A DNA stretch of 51,569 nt from Myxococcales bacterium (GTDB lineage: Bacteria; Myxococcota_A; Polyangia; Haliangiales; Haliangiaceae). Numbering within the stretch: position 1 is the stretch's first letter; every line of letters begins with the position of its first letter. Both the position numbers and the translations under genes were made by a program. The stretch spans positions 1 through 51,569 of the forward strand of contig CANKMW010000065.1 in NCBI GenBank assembly GCA_947483555.1, given 5' to 3'. Below the pieces are notes generated by a model. The model saw nothing but the letters and a program-made list of their open reading frames with translations, had not been told where the DNA came from and did not search any database. Of the stretch, positions 29,047 through 37,418 are shown one piece after another.

Positions 29047-29997
29047 CTACGCCAGATCGGCGCCGCTGCTTCCCCGCCGTGCGAGCACCACCACCGCGTC
29101 GGGCGCCGACTCGAGCCGCCGCTCCTCGACGTCGATCAGGCCGGCCTGCTCCAGCCAGCCGCGCAGGCGCGAGGTGTCGTAGACGTCGCCGTCGCCGGTG
29201 TAGATCGCCATGTTGAGCGCGAACAGCAGGCCCGCGAGCGGCCCGCCGCGGTCGTCGTCGACCCGCAGGTCCTTGATGACCACGACGCCACCAGGGGCGA
29301 CCGCGCGCGCCGCGGCCGCGCACAGGCCGGCGCAGATCGAGGGCCCGTGGAGGTGGAGCAGGTTGCACAGCAGGACCGCGTCGTGGCCATCGCCGGTCGG
29401 CGCGATCCGGGCGTCGCCGCCCACCAGGCGCACGCGGTCGCCGAAGCGGCGCAGGTGCTCGGCGGCGAGCGCGAGCACGTCGTCGAAGTCGACCAGCGTC
29501 GCGGTGGCGGCGGGGAACGCGTCGAGGTACGCCGCCGTGTACGCCCCGGCCCCGCCGCCGAGATCGACCAGCGATCGGCCGCCCAGCAGCGGCGCCAGCT
29601 CGCGCGCCGGCGCGGCCCCGGCCTGTGCCAGGTGGCGATGGAAGCGGCGCTCGACCTCGCCACCCTCGGGGCGCAGCGGGCGATCGGTCCGGATCACGTC
29701 GGCCATCAGCCCCCAGCCGCCGCGAGCGACCACCGGGCGCGGTGGGGTCACCGATGCCGCGGTGAAGCGAGCCACGCCGGGCTCGGGGCGCGTGATCGCG
29801 GCGATCGCGGCCAGCACGTCGAGCAGCGCGCGCAGCCGGCGGCGACCGCGGCCGACGCCGGCGGCGTCGCCCAGTTCGTCGACGGTGGCGGCGCCGCGCG
29901 CCAGCCGCTCGAAGACGCCCAGCTCGTGGGCGGCGTCGATGGCGGCGGCGCGAAGAAACTCGCCGCCCGCCTGCACGGCGATCCCGAAGACATCCAC
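29047..29997 (-). CDS. SAM-dependent methyltransferase (O-methyltransferase type)
   Basis: A 316-aa protein with the layout of plant-type O-methyltransferases (Methyltransf_2). An N-terminal winged-helix/dimerisation domain (AAAIDAAHELGVFERLA) precedes a Rossmann domain with the SAM-binding glycine motif LVDLGGGAGAYT near residue 141. An acidic D at VDFDD and a GGVVVIKDLRVDDD segment follow. It is paired with the radical SAM gene downstream and divergent from another methyltransferase gene at 30027. The small molecule it methylates is unknown. Confidence 0.87.
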   Translation of the reverse strand: MDVFGIAVQAGGEFLRAAAIDAAHELGVFERLARGAATVDELGDAAGVGRGRRRLRALLDVLAAIAAITRPEPGVARFTAASVTPPRPVVARGGWGLMADVIRTDRPLRPEGGEVERRFHRHLAQAGAAPARELAPLLGGRSLVDLGGGAGAYTAAYLDAFPAATATLVDFDDVLALAAEHLRRFGDRVRLVGGDARIAPTGDGHDAVLLCNLLHLHGPSICAGLCAAAARAVAPGGVVVIKDLRVDDDRGGPLAGLLFALNMAIYTGDGDVYDTSRLRGWLEQAGLIDVEERRLESAPDAVVVLARRGSSGADLA

Positions 29998-30026
29998 GAC
30001 GCTGCCATTCTAGCGATACTCCGGCC

Positions 30027-31028
30027 ATGGATCCCGTGCTGGTGTGCCCCGGCTGTCGGACTCGGACCCCCGTGCTGGACTCGTATCGGATCGACGTCCA
30101 GTCGCTCGAGGTGGCGGGCGACCTGCTGGTCTGCGAGTGCGGGCGGCGCTATCCGATCGTCGACGGGGTGCCGATCGTGCTGGCCGATCCCGATGGCTTC
30201 CTCCGCAACGAGGCGGCGACTGTGCTCGAGCGCGACCTGGCTCCCGAGGTGGCGGCGTTGCTCGTCCACGGTGGCCCCGACGACGCGCCCTACCCGCGGC
30301 TCCTCGAGCATCTCTCGATCTACCTCGACGCCCACTGGGGTGATCGCGCCCAGCCGCCGCCGGACGGGCCGGGCGCCGGGTTCGGGGCCGCGGCCGTGGT
30401 CGCGAAGATCGCCGCCCGCCGCGACGCGCGGGTCGGCCTCGCGGTCGAGCTCGGTTGTAGCGTCGGGCGCGTGCTCGCGGAGCTGGCCGCCGGCGCCGAT
30501 CGGGTGGTCGGCATCGACCTCCAGTTCGGGGCCCTGCGCCGCGCGCGCCGGCTGCTGGCCGGCGAGCAGGTCAGCTACGGGCGGCGCGTCGTCGGTCGCC
30601 ACTACGCGACCGCGACGGTCGCCGCCGGCGATCGCGCGCTGGCCGCGGATCGCGTGGTGCTGGCATGCGCCGATGCGCTCGATCCGCCGCTCATCCACGG
30701 CTGGTTCGACCGGGTCGTGGCGCTCAACGTGGTCGACTCGGTGAGCAACCCGCGCCAGCTGCTGTCGGTCGTCGATGCCCTGTGCGCGCCGGGCGGGGAG
30801 ATCATCCTGTCGTCGCCGTACGCGTGGCAGAGCGGGATCATGGCCGAGGACGCCCGCCTGGGCGGCGGCGATCCGGCGGCCGACCTCACGCGCCGGCTGC
30901 GCGAAGGTGATGGGCTTTCGGGCGCCTACGACATCGAGGACGAGGACCAGCTGCCCTGGGTGCTGCGCCGCGACGCCCGCAGCGCCGTAACCTATCGAGT
31001 CCACTATCTTCGGGCTCGCAAGTTGTGA
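30027..31028 (+). CDS. Methyltransferase with Trm112-like zinc-binding N-terminus
   Basis: A 333-aa protein. Residues 1-50 resemble a Trm112-like zinc-binding fold (VCPGC near 6-10, CECG near 37-40, then YPIVDGVPIVL). A class I methyltransferase domain follows, with VELGCSVGRVLAELA near residue 141, GIDLQFGALRRAR and a later CAPGGEIILSSPYAW. The start is the ATG at 30027, 29 bp from the divergent methyltransferase gene, so both promoters must lie within or beside this gap. The substrate is unknown. Confidence 0.82.
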   Translation: MDPVLVCPGCRTRTPVLDSYRIDVQSLEVAGDLLVCECGRRYPIVDGVPIVLADPDGFLRNEAATVLERDLAPEVAALLVHGGPDDAPYPRLLEHLSIYLDAHWGDRAQPPPDGPGAGFGAAAVVAKIAARRDARVGLAVELGCSVGRVLAELAAGADRVVGIDLQFGALRRARRLLAGEQVSYGRRVVGRHYATATVAAGDRALAADRVVLACADALDPPLIHGWFDRVVALNVVDSVSNPRQLLSVVDALCAPGGEIILSSPYAWQSGIMAEDARLGGGDPAADLTRRLREGDGLSGAYDIEDEDQLPWVLRRDARSAVTYRVHYLRARKL

Positions 31029-31078
31029 CCCCGGGGAAGCTCCGGTCGCGCGCTTCCGTATAAGCTCACAGAGCACGT

Positions 31079-31399
31079 ATGCCGCCACAAGGAAGACTGG
31101 GTGACAAGTCGCAGGTCCCAGCCTGCGCCCACGGATGTCCGGCGTGTCCACACCCGGCCGTTGGCCCGGCGATCATCGGATCGCCGGACGTCAACGTGAA
31201 CAGCCGGCCGGCGCTGCGGGTCGACGACAAGGGCATGCACGCCGCCTGTTGCAACACCAACATGTGGGAGGCGACCAAGGGGAGCGGGACGGTCTTCATC
31301 AACAAGAAGGCCGCCCACCGGCTCGGTGATTCCGACAAGCACTGCGGCGGGACCGGTCAGCTGATCGATGGCTCGGCCAACGTCATGACCGGCGGCTGA
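31079..31399 (+). CDS. PAAR-like spike-tip protein
   Basis: A 106-aa protein with the PAAR repeat pattern. It has PAIIGSPDVNVNSRPALRVDD, then HAACC, then GSGTVFINKKAAHRLGDSD, and finally CGGTGQLIDGSANV. Cys and His residues are placed as for the metal site at the tip. PAAR proteins cap the spike of T6SS and eCIS particles and help pierce membranes. In Afp-like loci the tip gene sits near the gp25-like gene; here it is about 27 kb away, but it may serve the same particle. The ATG at 31079 begins MPPQGRLGD. The downstream gene follows after 31 bp. Confidence 0.85.
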   Translation: MPPQGRLGDKSQVPACAHGCPACPHPAVGPAIIGSPDVNVNSRPALRVDDKGMHAACCNTNMWEATKGSGTVFINKKAAHRLGDSDKHCGGTGQLIDGSANVMTGG

Positions 31400-31430
31400 C
31401 CCGCAGCTGACGAGAGTAGAGGAGATCTCG

Positions 31431-32300
31431 ATGCCCCCCTGGACGATGATCAAGCCGGCTGGCCACGCGGTGTTCCTGAGCCACGGGCTCAAGCTGCCCG
31501 CGAAGTGGAAGGATCCGAGCGGTGATCCGGGCGCCAAGCACTATGGCGACTGCCTCAAGCCCGAGGAAAAGGCCGCCATCCCCAAGCTCATCCCGCCGAT
31601 GTTCATGCCGTCGAACCCGAACAAGGTGCACCAGACGTCGTGCGACGAGGTCGGCAAGAACTTCAAGGATTTTCACGATTCGATGCTCGACGCCATCGGC
31701 TTCGCCCACAACATGTGGAAGCTGAAGGCGCAGTTCAAGGACCTCAAGATCATGTCGGTGTCGGCGATCGGCGCCCCCGGCTGCCTCGACGGTCCGGAGC
31801 TCGAGAGCGACATCAAGAACGCGCCCATGGTGGCGTCGTTCAGCGGCAACATGGCCAAGCACCGCGACGCGGTCGCCAAGGGCGTCTCGAAGTGCTTCAA
31901 GGACTGGCAGGGGATGGTGACGGTGCCGGGCCTGCCCTGGTATCCGGCGTTCGCGGCCTTCCCCGGTCCGATGGCACCACCGATGCCCAACGTGCCGACC
32001 CCGCTCATCGCATGCCCGTCGGGGCAGATGGCGGCGATGGCGTCGCCGTCGACGATGAAGTCGGAGATGGGCAGCGCGCTCGACGGTGGGCTCAAGGACA
32101 AGGACCCCACCAAGCAGTACGAGGCGCTCCACGACGCCATCGCGACGGTGGTGGCGGCGGCGTTCATGATCTGGCTGCCGTCGCAGATGGTGATGCTGGT
32201 GATGGGCAAGGGGCCGATCCCGAGTTTCGCGCCGCCCTACGTGCCGGTGGGGCCGGTGGTCGGCGGTGACAACATCCCGGCGCCCAACCTGTTGACCTGA
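31431..32300 (+). CDS. Unknown protein partnered with the PAAR-like gene
   Basis: A 289-aa protein of no recognised family. It contains several Cys residues (DCLKPEEKA, TSCDEVGKNF, GCLDGPELES, SKCFKDWQ, IACPSGQ), a Pro-rich middle (LPWYPAFAAFPGPMAPP), a hydrophobic helix near residue 245 (AAFMIWLPSQMVMLVM) and a Pro/Gly-rich end. No signal peptide is seen. The link to a PAAR gene makes it a candidate effector, loading factor or tip-associated protein; this is inference. The GAGGAG site before the ATG at 31431 supports the start. Confidence 0.6.
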   Translation: MPPWTMIKPAGHAVFLSHGLKLPAKWKDPSGDPGAKHYGDCLKPEEKAAIPKLIPPMFMPSNPNKVHQTSCDEVGKNFKDFHDSMLDAIGFAHNMWKLKAQFKDLKIMSVSAIGAPGCLDGPELESDIKNAPMVASFSGNMAKHRDAVAKGVSKCFKDWQGMVTVPGLPWYPAFAAFPGPMAPPMPNVPTPLIACPSGQMAAMASPSTMKSEMGSALDGGLKDKDPTKQYEALHDAIATVVAAAFMIWLPSQMVMLVMGKGPIPSFAPPYVPVGPVVGGDNIPAPNLLT

Positions 32301-32305
32301 GCCGG

Positions 32306-32656
32306 GTGCGGCGGATCGCGATCGCGATGGTCGGGGTTGTCGTCGCGGTCGTCGCGGTCGCTGCCACCGGTTGCGATCGCACGGTGGCCGGCGGCAGCAC
32401 CGACGGCGCGACGGTGTTCGCGGCCGCGTGCGCCACCTGCCACGGCGCCACCGGCAAGCCGCCGCCGCAGATGGTCGATCAGCTCGGCGTGCGTGATCTG
32501 ACCGGTGCCGAGTTTCGCGCCCGCCGCAGCCGCGCGCTGATCGATGCCCAGGTCCGGCGCGGCTCGGCGAACGGGCGCATGCCGGCGTTCACCGGCGCGC
32601 TCACCGAGGCGCAGATCGTGGCGGTGTCGGCGTACGTGCTCACCCTCGGAGACTGA
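32306..32656 (+). CDS. Cytochrome c lipoprotein
   Basis: A 116-aa protein with a signal sequence and lipobox near ATGC (residue 23), a single heme site CATCH, and an axial Met in NGRMPAF, as in small class I cytochromes. It probably carries electrons at the outer face of the cytoplasmic membrane or in the periplasm. The GTG start lies 5 bp after the preceding stop. Its 3' end overlaps the convergent queG gene by 17 bp. Confidence 0.85.
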   Translation: MRRIAIAMVGVVVAVVAVAATGCDRTVAGGSTDGATVFAAACATCHGATGKPPPQMVDQLGVRDLTGAEFRARRSRALIDAQVRRGSANGRMPAFTGALTEAQIVAVSAYVLTLGD

Positions 32657-33818
32657 CGACGCGCGCGGCAGCGGCGGCGAGCTCGGCCTTGACCTCGTCA
32701 TCGACCTCGGCGGCGGCGGCACGATCGAGCGCGGCGGCGGCGGTGATCGCGTCGACGGCGCCGCTGGTGGCCAGCTCGCCCAGCGCCCACGCGGCGTGGC
32801 CGCGCACCAGGGCCTCGGGGTGAGCGAGCAGCGCGATCGCCGCCGGCGCCGCGCGGGGCTCGCCGCTGTTGCCGAGCGCGACCGCGACGTTGCGCAGCAG
32901 GCGGCGGCGGTCGACGCGCCGCAGCGCGCTGCGCTTGACGAACTGGCGCAGCTGGTTGGCGCCGGCGGCGGCGAGCGCGATCAGGTCCGGATACGCGTGA
33001 TCGGTGTCGCGGGCGGTCAGCTCGGCGGCCGGCGGGTGGCGGTCGGGGGCCGCGGCGTTGTACGGGCACACCTCCTGGCAGATGTCACAGCCGAAGATCA
33101 TCGCGCCCAGCCTGGGGCGCAGCTCGAGCGGGATGGCGCCGTCGTGCTCGATGGTCAGGTACGAGATGCAGCGGCGGGCATCGAGCACGTAGGCGTCGAC
33201 GAACGCGCCGGTCGGGCAGGCGTCGAGGCAGGACCGGCACTGGCCGCAGCCCTTGTCGCGAGTCGGCGCCGCGGTGGTGGCCAGCTCGACGTCGACCAGC
33301 AGCTCGCCGAGCACGACGTACGAGCCGAGCCCGGGCGCGATCACCATCGTGTTCTTGGCCGCGAACCCGATGCCGGCACGCTCGGCCAGCTCGCGCTCGG
33401 CGAGCGGCGCCGAGTCGACGCAGACCCGCGACGCCACCGCTCGACCCAGCGCTGCGGCCAGCTCCGCGGCGACCAGCTGCAGGCGGTCGCGCACGACCAT
33501 GTGGTAGTCGGTGCCGCGGGCGTAGCGCGCGATCAGGCCGCGCACGCCGTCGGGCGGCGGCGGCGGTGCGTTCTTGCCGTAGGCCAGCGCCACGACGATG
33601 ACGGTGCGCGCGACGGCGAAGATCGCGCGTGGATCGGCGCGGCCGGCGACGTGCTCGGGCGTCGCCAGGTACGCCATCTCGCCATGGTAGCCGGCGGCGA
33701 GCCAGTCGCGGTGCAGCTCGGCGCGGCGGCTGGGCTCGACCGCCACGATGCCGACACGATGGAAGCCGTGGCGTCGCGCGGCGGCGACCACGTGATCGCG
33801 CGCGGCTTCCGGGGTCAC
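32640..33818 (-). CDS. queG: Epoxyqueuosine reductase QueG
   Basis: A 392-aa protein that reduces epoxyqueuosine to queuosine in tRNA using cobalamin and two [4Fe-4S] clusters. Visible features are the N-terminal AARRHGFHRVGIV, the YARGTDYHMVVRDRL segment, the ferredoxin-like CGQCRSCLDACPTGAF and the second CDICQEVCPYN. A C-terminal HEAT-like region follows, with LVRGHAAWALGEL. The GTG at 33818 overlaps the stop of the KamA-like gene as GTGA, so the pair is translationally coupled. Confidence 0.93.
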   Translation of the reverse strand: MTPEAARDHVVAAARRHGFHRVGIVAVEPSRRAELHRDWLAAGYHGEMAYLATPEHVAGRADPRAIFAVARTVIVVALAYGKNAPPPPPDGVRGLIARYARGTDYHMVVRDRLQLVAAELAAALGRAVASRVCVDSAPLAERELAERAGIGFAAKNTMVIAPGLGSYVVLGELLVDVELATTAAPTRDKGCGQCRSCLDACPTGAFVDAYVLDARRCISYLTIEHDGAIPLELRPRLGAMIFGCDICQEVCPYNAAAPDRHPPAAELTARDTDHAYPDLIALAAAGANQLRQFVKRSALRRVDRRRLLRNVAVALGNSGEPRAAPAAIALLAHPEALVRGHAAWALGELATSGAVDAITAAAALDRAAAAEVDDEVKAELAAAAARVVSLRG

Positions 33819-35083
33819 GGCAGGCCGAGGTCGTCGGGGTCGGCCTCGGCCTCGGCGGATCCCTCGCGGTCGTCGTCGTCGGGAACGCCGGCGAAGAAAA
33901 CGCGATCGTAGGCGACGGTGCAATCCTGCTCGCGGGCCTCGGGGTACTCGACCAGCGCGCCGCGGTAGGTGCGCACCACGACCGCGTCGGGCCGACGCTC
34001 GACAATGTAGGTCGGTCCGATCGGCAGCTTGCCGCCGCCTCCGGGCGCGTCGATCACCAGGTGTGGGATCGCCATGCCGCTCATCCAGCCCCGCAGCTGG
34101 CCGTACAGCTCGATCGCCGCGCTTACCGGGGTCCGCAGGTGGTCGGTGCCGATCACGGTGTCGCCCTGGAACAGGTAGTAGGGCTTGACCCGCATGCGCA
34201 GCAGGCCGCGGAACAGGGTTCGCAACGAGCGCACCGACGAGTTGATGCCGCGCAGGAGCACCGCCTGGTTGCCGACCGGGATGCCGGCGTCGACCAGCCG
34301 CTCGCATGCCGCGCGGGCATCCGGCGTCAGCTCCTTGGCGTGGTTGAAGTGAGTGTTGACGAACAGCGGGTGGTGCTTGCGCAGCGCGGCCACCAGCTCG
34401 TCGTCGACGCGCATCGGGCACACCACCGGGATACGGGTCCCGATGCGGATGGTCTCGAGGTGCGGGATGGCGCGCAGCCGGCCGAGCAGGTCATCGAGCT
34501 TGGCGGTCGATAGCAGCAGCGGATCACCGCCGGAGATGAGCACGTCGCGGATGCGGGGCGTGCGGCGCAGGTAGTCGAGGCCGGCCTCGATCTCGCCGCT
34601 GGTCGGCGGATCGTCGCCGCCGACCAGGCGGCGGCGGTTGCAGTGCCGGCAGTAGATGGCGCACCGGTCGACGACCAGGAACAGGGCGCGATCGGGGTAC
34701 TTGTGGACCACGCACGAGGTCGGGCGGTGGCTGTCTTCGCCGAGCGGGTCGCGCAGCTCCTCGGGGCGGATGTCGAGCTCGGCGGCGCGCGGGATGGCCT
34801 GCATGCGGACCGGGCACGACGGATCGTCGGGATCCATGAGGCTCGCGTAGTACGGCGTGAGTCCGGTGCGAAACAGGTGGCGTGACGCGGCCAGGCCGTG
34901 ACGCTCGTCGGGCGACAGCGTGATGACGGCAGCCAGCTCGTCGGCGGTGGTGAGCATGTGGCGCATCTGCCAGCGCCAGTCGTTCCAGTCGCGGGCGGCG
35001 ACGTCGGCCTTGCGCAGGCTCGGCGCGCCGCCATGAGCGGCCGGATCCGGACACGGGCGCGAGTCGACGACGGGCAGCGGCAC
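33815..35083 (-). CDS. KamA-family radical SAM aminomutase
   Basis: About 422 aa. The radical SAM motif CAIYCRHCNRR lies near residue 140, followed by LISGGDPLLL and the PLP-region lysine segment expected of lysine 2,3-aminomutases. Related proteins are lysine 2,3-aminomutase itself and EpmB, which makes beta-lysine for elongation factor P; I cannot decide between them. The acidic tail is rich in D and E. The start is uncertain: GTG at 35083 was preferred; a TTG at 35149 would overlap the Nudix gene. It is coupled to queG by a GTGA overlap. Confidence 0.85.
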   Translation of the reverse strand: MPLPVVDSRPCPDPAAHGGAPSLRKADVAARDWNDWRWQMRHMLTTADELAAVITLSPDERHGLAASRHLFRTGLTPYYASLMDPDDPSCPVRMQAIPRAAELDIRPEELRDPLGEDSHRPTSCVVHKYPDRALFLVVDRCAIYCRHCNRRRLVGGDDPPTSGEIEAGLDYLRRTPRIRDVLISGGDPLLLSTAKLDDLLGRLRAIPHLETIRIGTRIPVVCPMRVDDELVAALRKHHPLFVNTHFNHAKELTPDARAACERLVDAGIPVGNQAVLLRGINSSVRSLRTLFRGLLRMRVKPYYLFQGDTVIGTDHLRTPVSAAIELYGQLRGWMSGMAIPHLVIDAPGGGGKLPIGPTYIVERRPDAVVVRTYRGALVEYPEAREQDCTVAYDRVFFAGVPDDDDREGSAEAEADPDDLGLP

Positions 35084-35094
35084 GGCTCGCTCGG

Positions 35095-35571
35095 TTACCC
35101 CGGCGGCGTCGGCTTGGCAACGGGAAACCGTGAATCCGGCGCTGCCCAAGCGGCGAGGGTGCGGGCGCGGGCGATCACGGCGGCCAGGCCGTCCGTGGTC
35201 GGCAGCGCCGCCAGCTCGGCGTCGGTGACGAAGCGCGCTGCGCGGACGTCGTCACCGGCGGCGAGGGTACCGCCGGTTGGGCGCGCGAGGTGATCGAGGA
35301 TGACGTGGTGCCACGTGCCGTCGGTGGTGGTGGTCACGCGCTCGACGACCTCGACCAGTGGGCCGACCTCGACGGTCAGGCCGGTCTCTTCGAGCACCTC
35401 GCGGGCCACCCCGGCAGCGATCGACTCGCCGAGCTCGAGGCGGCCGCCGGGCACGCTCCACAGGCCGGCGCCAGGCGGCCGACCGCGCTCGACGAGCAGG
35501 ACGCGACCGGTGTCGTCGAAGATGATGGCGGCGACGGCGAGGATGGGGTGGGGCGCCGGCACGCGAGTCAT
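35095..35571 (-). CDS. Nudix hydrolase
   Basis: A 158-aa protein with a full Nudix box, GGRLELGESIAAGVAREVLEETGL, whose Glu residues bind Mg. Members cleave nucleoside diphosphates linked to another group, often to sanitise oxidised nucleotides; the N-terminus VAAIIFDDTGRVLLVERG fits the MutT-like type. The ATG at 35571 was chosen because upstream codons in frame are only the 12-bp repeat read as ETDA, which belongs to nth in another frame. The start overlaps the nth stop as ATGA, tying this DNA-repair-like pair together. Confidence 0.88.
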   Translation of the reverse strand: MTRVPAPHPILAVAAIIFDDTGRVLLVERGRPPGAGLWSVPGGRLELGESIAAGVAREVLEETGLTVEVGPLVEVVERVTTTTDGTWHHVILDHLARPTGGTLAAGDDVRAARFVTDAELAALPTTDGLAAVIARARTLAAWAAPDSRFPVAKPTPPG

Positions 35572-36422
35572 GGTCGCGTTGATTTCGGTTTCGGCGTCGG
35601 TTTCGGCGTCGGTTTCGGCGTCGGTTTCGGCGTCGGTTTCGGCGTCGGTTTCGGCGTCGGTTTCGGTGTCGGTTTCGGCGTCGGTTTCGGCGTCGGTTTC
35701 GGCGTCGGTTTCGGCGTCGGTTTCGGCGTCGGTTTCGTCACCTCGCCGTCGCGCCCCGGCATGTCTGCCGACGGGCACAGCGGCGCCAGATCACAGACCC
35801 CGCACACCGGCTGCTTCGCGAAGCACACCCGACGGCCGTGCCAGATCAGCCGATCGGCGAATGGCCGCCACTCGGTGCGCGGCAGGAGCGCCATCAGGTC
35901 GCGCTCGATCTTCACCGGATCGCTCTCGCCGGTGAGGCCGAGGCGTTGCGACAGCCGCGTCACGTGGGTGTCGACCACGACGCCTTCGTCCTTCTTGAAG
36001 ACCGTCCCCAGGATGACGTTGGCGGTCTTGCGGGCCACGCCCGGCAACGCGCACAGCGCCTCCATGTCGGCCGGCACCTCGCCGTCATGACGGTCGACCA
36101 GCGCCCGGGCCATGCCGAGCAGATGGCGCGCCTTCATGCGGAAGAAGCCGGTCGAGTGGACGGCTCGCTCGAGCTCGTCGGCTGGCGCGGCGGCCAGGGC
36201 GCGGGCGTCGGGCCAGTGCGCGAACAGCGCCGGGGTGACGGTGTTCACGAGGCGATCGGTCGACTGGGCGGCGAGGATGGTCGCGCACAGCAACTCGAAG
36301 GCGTTGGTGTGATCCAGCTCGCAGGTGGCGTCGGGCCAGCGAGCGGCGAGGCGCCGGGCGATCGCGTCCACCGGCCTTGCCGGCGGGGCCCCGCGGCGTG
36401 TGGTATTCCCTGGACGGGCCAT
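35568..36422 (-). CDS. nth: Endonuclease III with KPTP-repeat tail
   Basis: A base-excision repair DNA glycosylase/AP lyase of 284 aa. It has the helix-hairpin-helix LPGVARKTANVILG with catalytic Lys, VDTHVTRLSQRLGL with the catalytic Asp, and the [4Fe-4S] loop with spacing C-x6-C-x2-C-x5-C. After the usual end (about residue 230) comes an unusual C-terminal tail of roughly 13 KPTP units encoded by a 12-bp minisatellite. The ATG at 36422 shares CCATGG with the opposite strand; an upstream ATG pair at 36437/36434 is an alternative. It overlaps the Nudix start by 4 nt. Confidence 0.9.
   Translation of the reverse strand: MARPGNTTRRGAPPARPVDAIARRLAARWPDATCELDHTNAFELLCATILAAQSTDRLVNTVTPALFAHWPDARALAAAPADELERAVHSTGFFRMKARHLLGMARALVDRHDGEVPADMEALCALPGVARKTANVILGTVFKKDEGVVVDTHVTRLSQRLGLTGESDPVKIERDLMALLPRTEWRPFADRLIWHGRRVCFAKQPVCGVCDLAPLCPSADMPGRDGEVTKPTPKPTPKPTPKPTPKPTPKPTPKPTPKPTPKPTPKPTPKPTPKPTPKPKSTRP
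35587..35742. repeat. 12-bp minisatellite, 12 full copies
   Basis: The plus-strand unit is GGTTTCGGCGTC, with one variant copy GGTTTCGGTGTC and a 13th diverged copy. It lies within the 3' end of nth and reads as KPTP on the coding strand. The unit is a multiple of three, so copy-number change keeps the frame. Related repeats occur at 38.8, 40.9 and 51.0 kb. Confidence 0.92.
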
Positions 36423-36435
36423 GGCGCCACGCATC

Positions 36436-37377
36436 ATGAACGATTTCCGGTCGTGCCGCGTCATCGCGGCGGCAATGTCCCTCGCCGGCCTCGTGTCGCT
36501 GGCCGTCGCGTCGGCGGCGTGCGTGAACAAGAAAGAGGTCGCCGAGGCGAAGTCGTCGGTCTACGACGCCGAGTTCGCGATCGTCTACAGCGCCGCGGTG
36601 GCCGCGGTGCGCGACCTGTACCCGCGCCTCGATGAGGATCCGTCGATCGGCGTGATCAAGACCGCCTGGCATCAGGTCAAGTACAACGATCCCGGCGCCG
36701 ACGATCCCAAGAGCGTGCAGTCCCGCGATCAGACCGCGGGCGTCGGCGGCGCGTCGCCGAACACCGGCCTCGGGTACAACCCGTCGCTGGCGCGCCGGGT
36801 CACCTTCATCCGCTTCGACGTCCATGTCGGCGGCGGCCGTCCATGGCGGGTGCGCGTCATCGGCACCGCCTCGCAGCTCGAACCTGGCAACGCGTTGCCC
36901 ACCGACATGAAGGGCGCCGCCAAGCCGCACTGGCTCGCCGGCCGCACCGATGCGCTGACCGTGGCGATCCATCGCCGCCTGAAGAAGTTTGCGCAGCGTG
37001 CGCCGACCGTGGTCGAGGACGTGGCCGTCGAGGTCCCGAAGACCAAGGTCGCGGGCGAGATCCCCGATGGGGCGCGGGCGGCGGCGCAGGAGATCGTGCT
37101 GGCCATCGAGCAGCGTGACGCCGACGCCCTGCGTGCCCAGTGCGCCGCCGACGTGGTGTGGAGCCTCGGCGCGGCGCCCGGCGTCGATGGCGCGATGGCG
37201 ATGTGGCAGGCCGATCCCGGCGTGTTCACGCAGATGCAGAAATCGATCGCGGCCGGCTGCGCCCCGGATGGCGCCGACGTCGTGTGCCCGGCCGCGACGT
37301 CGCGCGGCGGCTGGCAACTCCGGCTGGCGCTCCGCGGCGCGGCGTGGAAGCTGGCCGCGTTCGTGGCCGTCGACTGA
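36436..37377 (+). CDS. Lipoprotein of unknown function
   Basis: A 313-aa protein. A signal sequence ends in lipobox ASAAC near residue 29, so it is probably lipid-anchored. The mature part starts with a helix (KKEVAEAKSSVYDAEF) and a mixed alpha/beta domain (VTFIRFDVHVGGGRPWRVRV). The C-terminal half resembles small DUF-type domains and has several Cys residues. No family is recognised. It is divergent from nth with only 13 bp between the starts, so its promoter must lie inside nth; TGGTATTCC at 36401-36409 may be an extended -10. Confidence 0.7.
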   Translation: MNDFRSCRVIAAAMSLAGLVSLAVASAACVNKKEVAEAKSSVYDAEFAIVYSAAVAAVRDLYPRLDEDPSIGVIKTAWHQVKYNDPGADDPKSVQSRDQTAGVGGASPNTGLGYNPSLARRVTFIRFDVHVGGGRPWRVRVIGTASQLEPGNALPTDMKGAAKPHWLAGRTDALTVAIHRRLKKFAQRAPTVVEDVAVEVPKTKVAGEIPDGARAAAQEIVLAIEQRDADALRAQCAADVVWSLGAAPGVDGAMAMWQADPGVFTQMQKSIAAGCAPDGADVVCPAATSRGGWQLRLALRGAAWKLAAFVAVD

Positions 37378-37418
37378 CGTGTGAATCGGGTCGTGGACGA
37401 TCCAACCCGGTCGATGTT

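Noticed and set aside
27625..30744. Plus-strand open frame of 1039 codons
   Set aside because: It spans the radical SAM and methyltransferase genes on the other strand, which have clear motifs; this frame has none.
35587..35742. CRISPR-like array
   Set aside because: The repeats are 12-bp head-to-tail units without spacers and lie in the nth coding sequence.
35572..35778. ETDA-rich N-terminal extension of the Nudix protein
   Set aside because: It is only the nth minisatellite read in another frame; the Nudix domain begins at the ATG at 35571.
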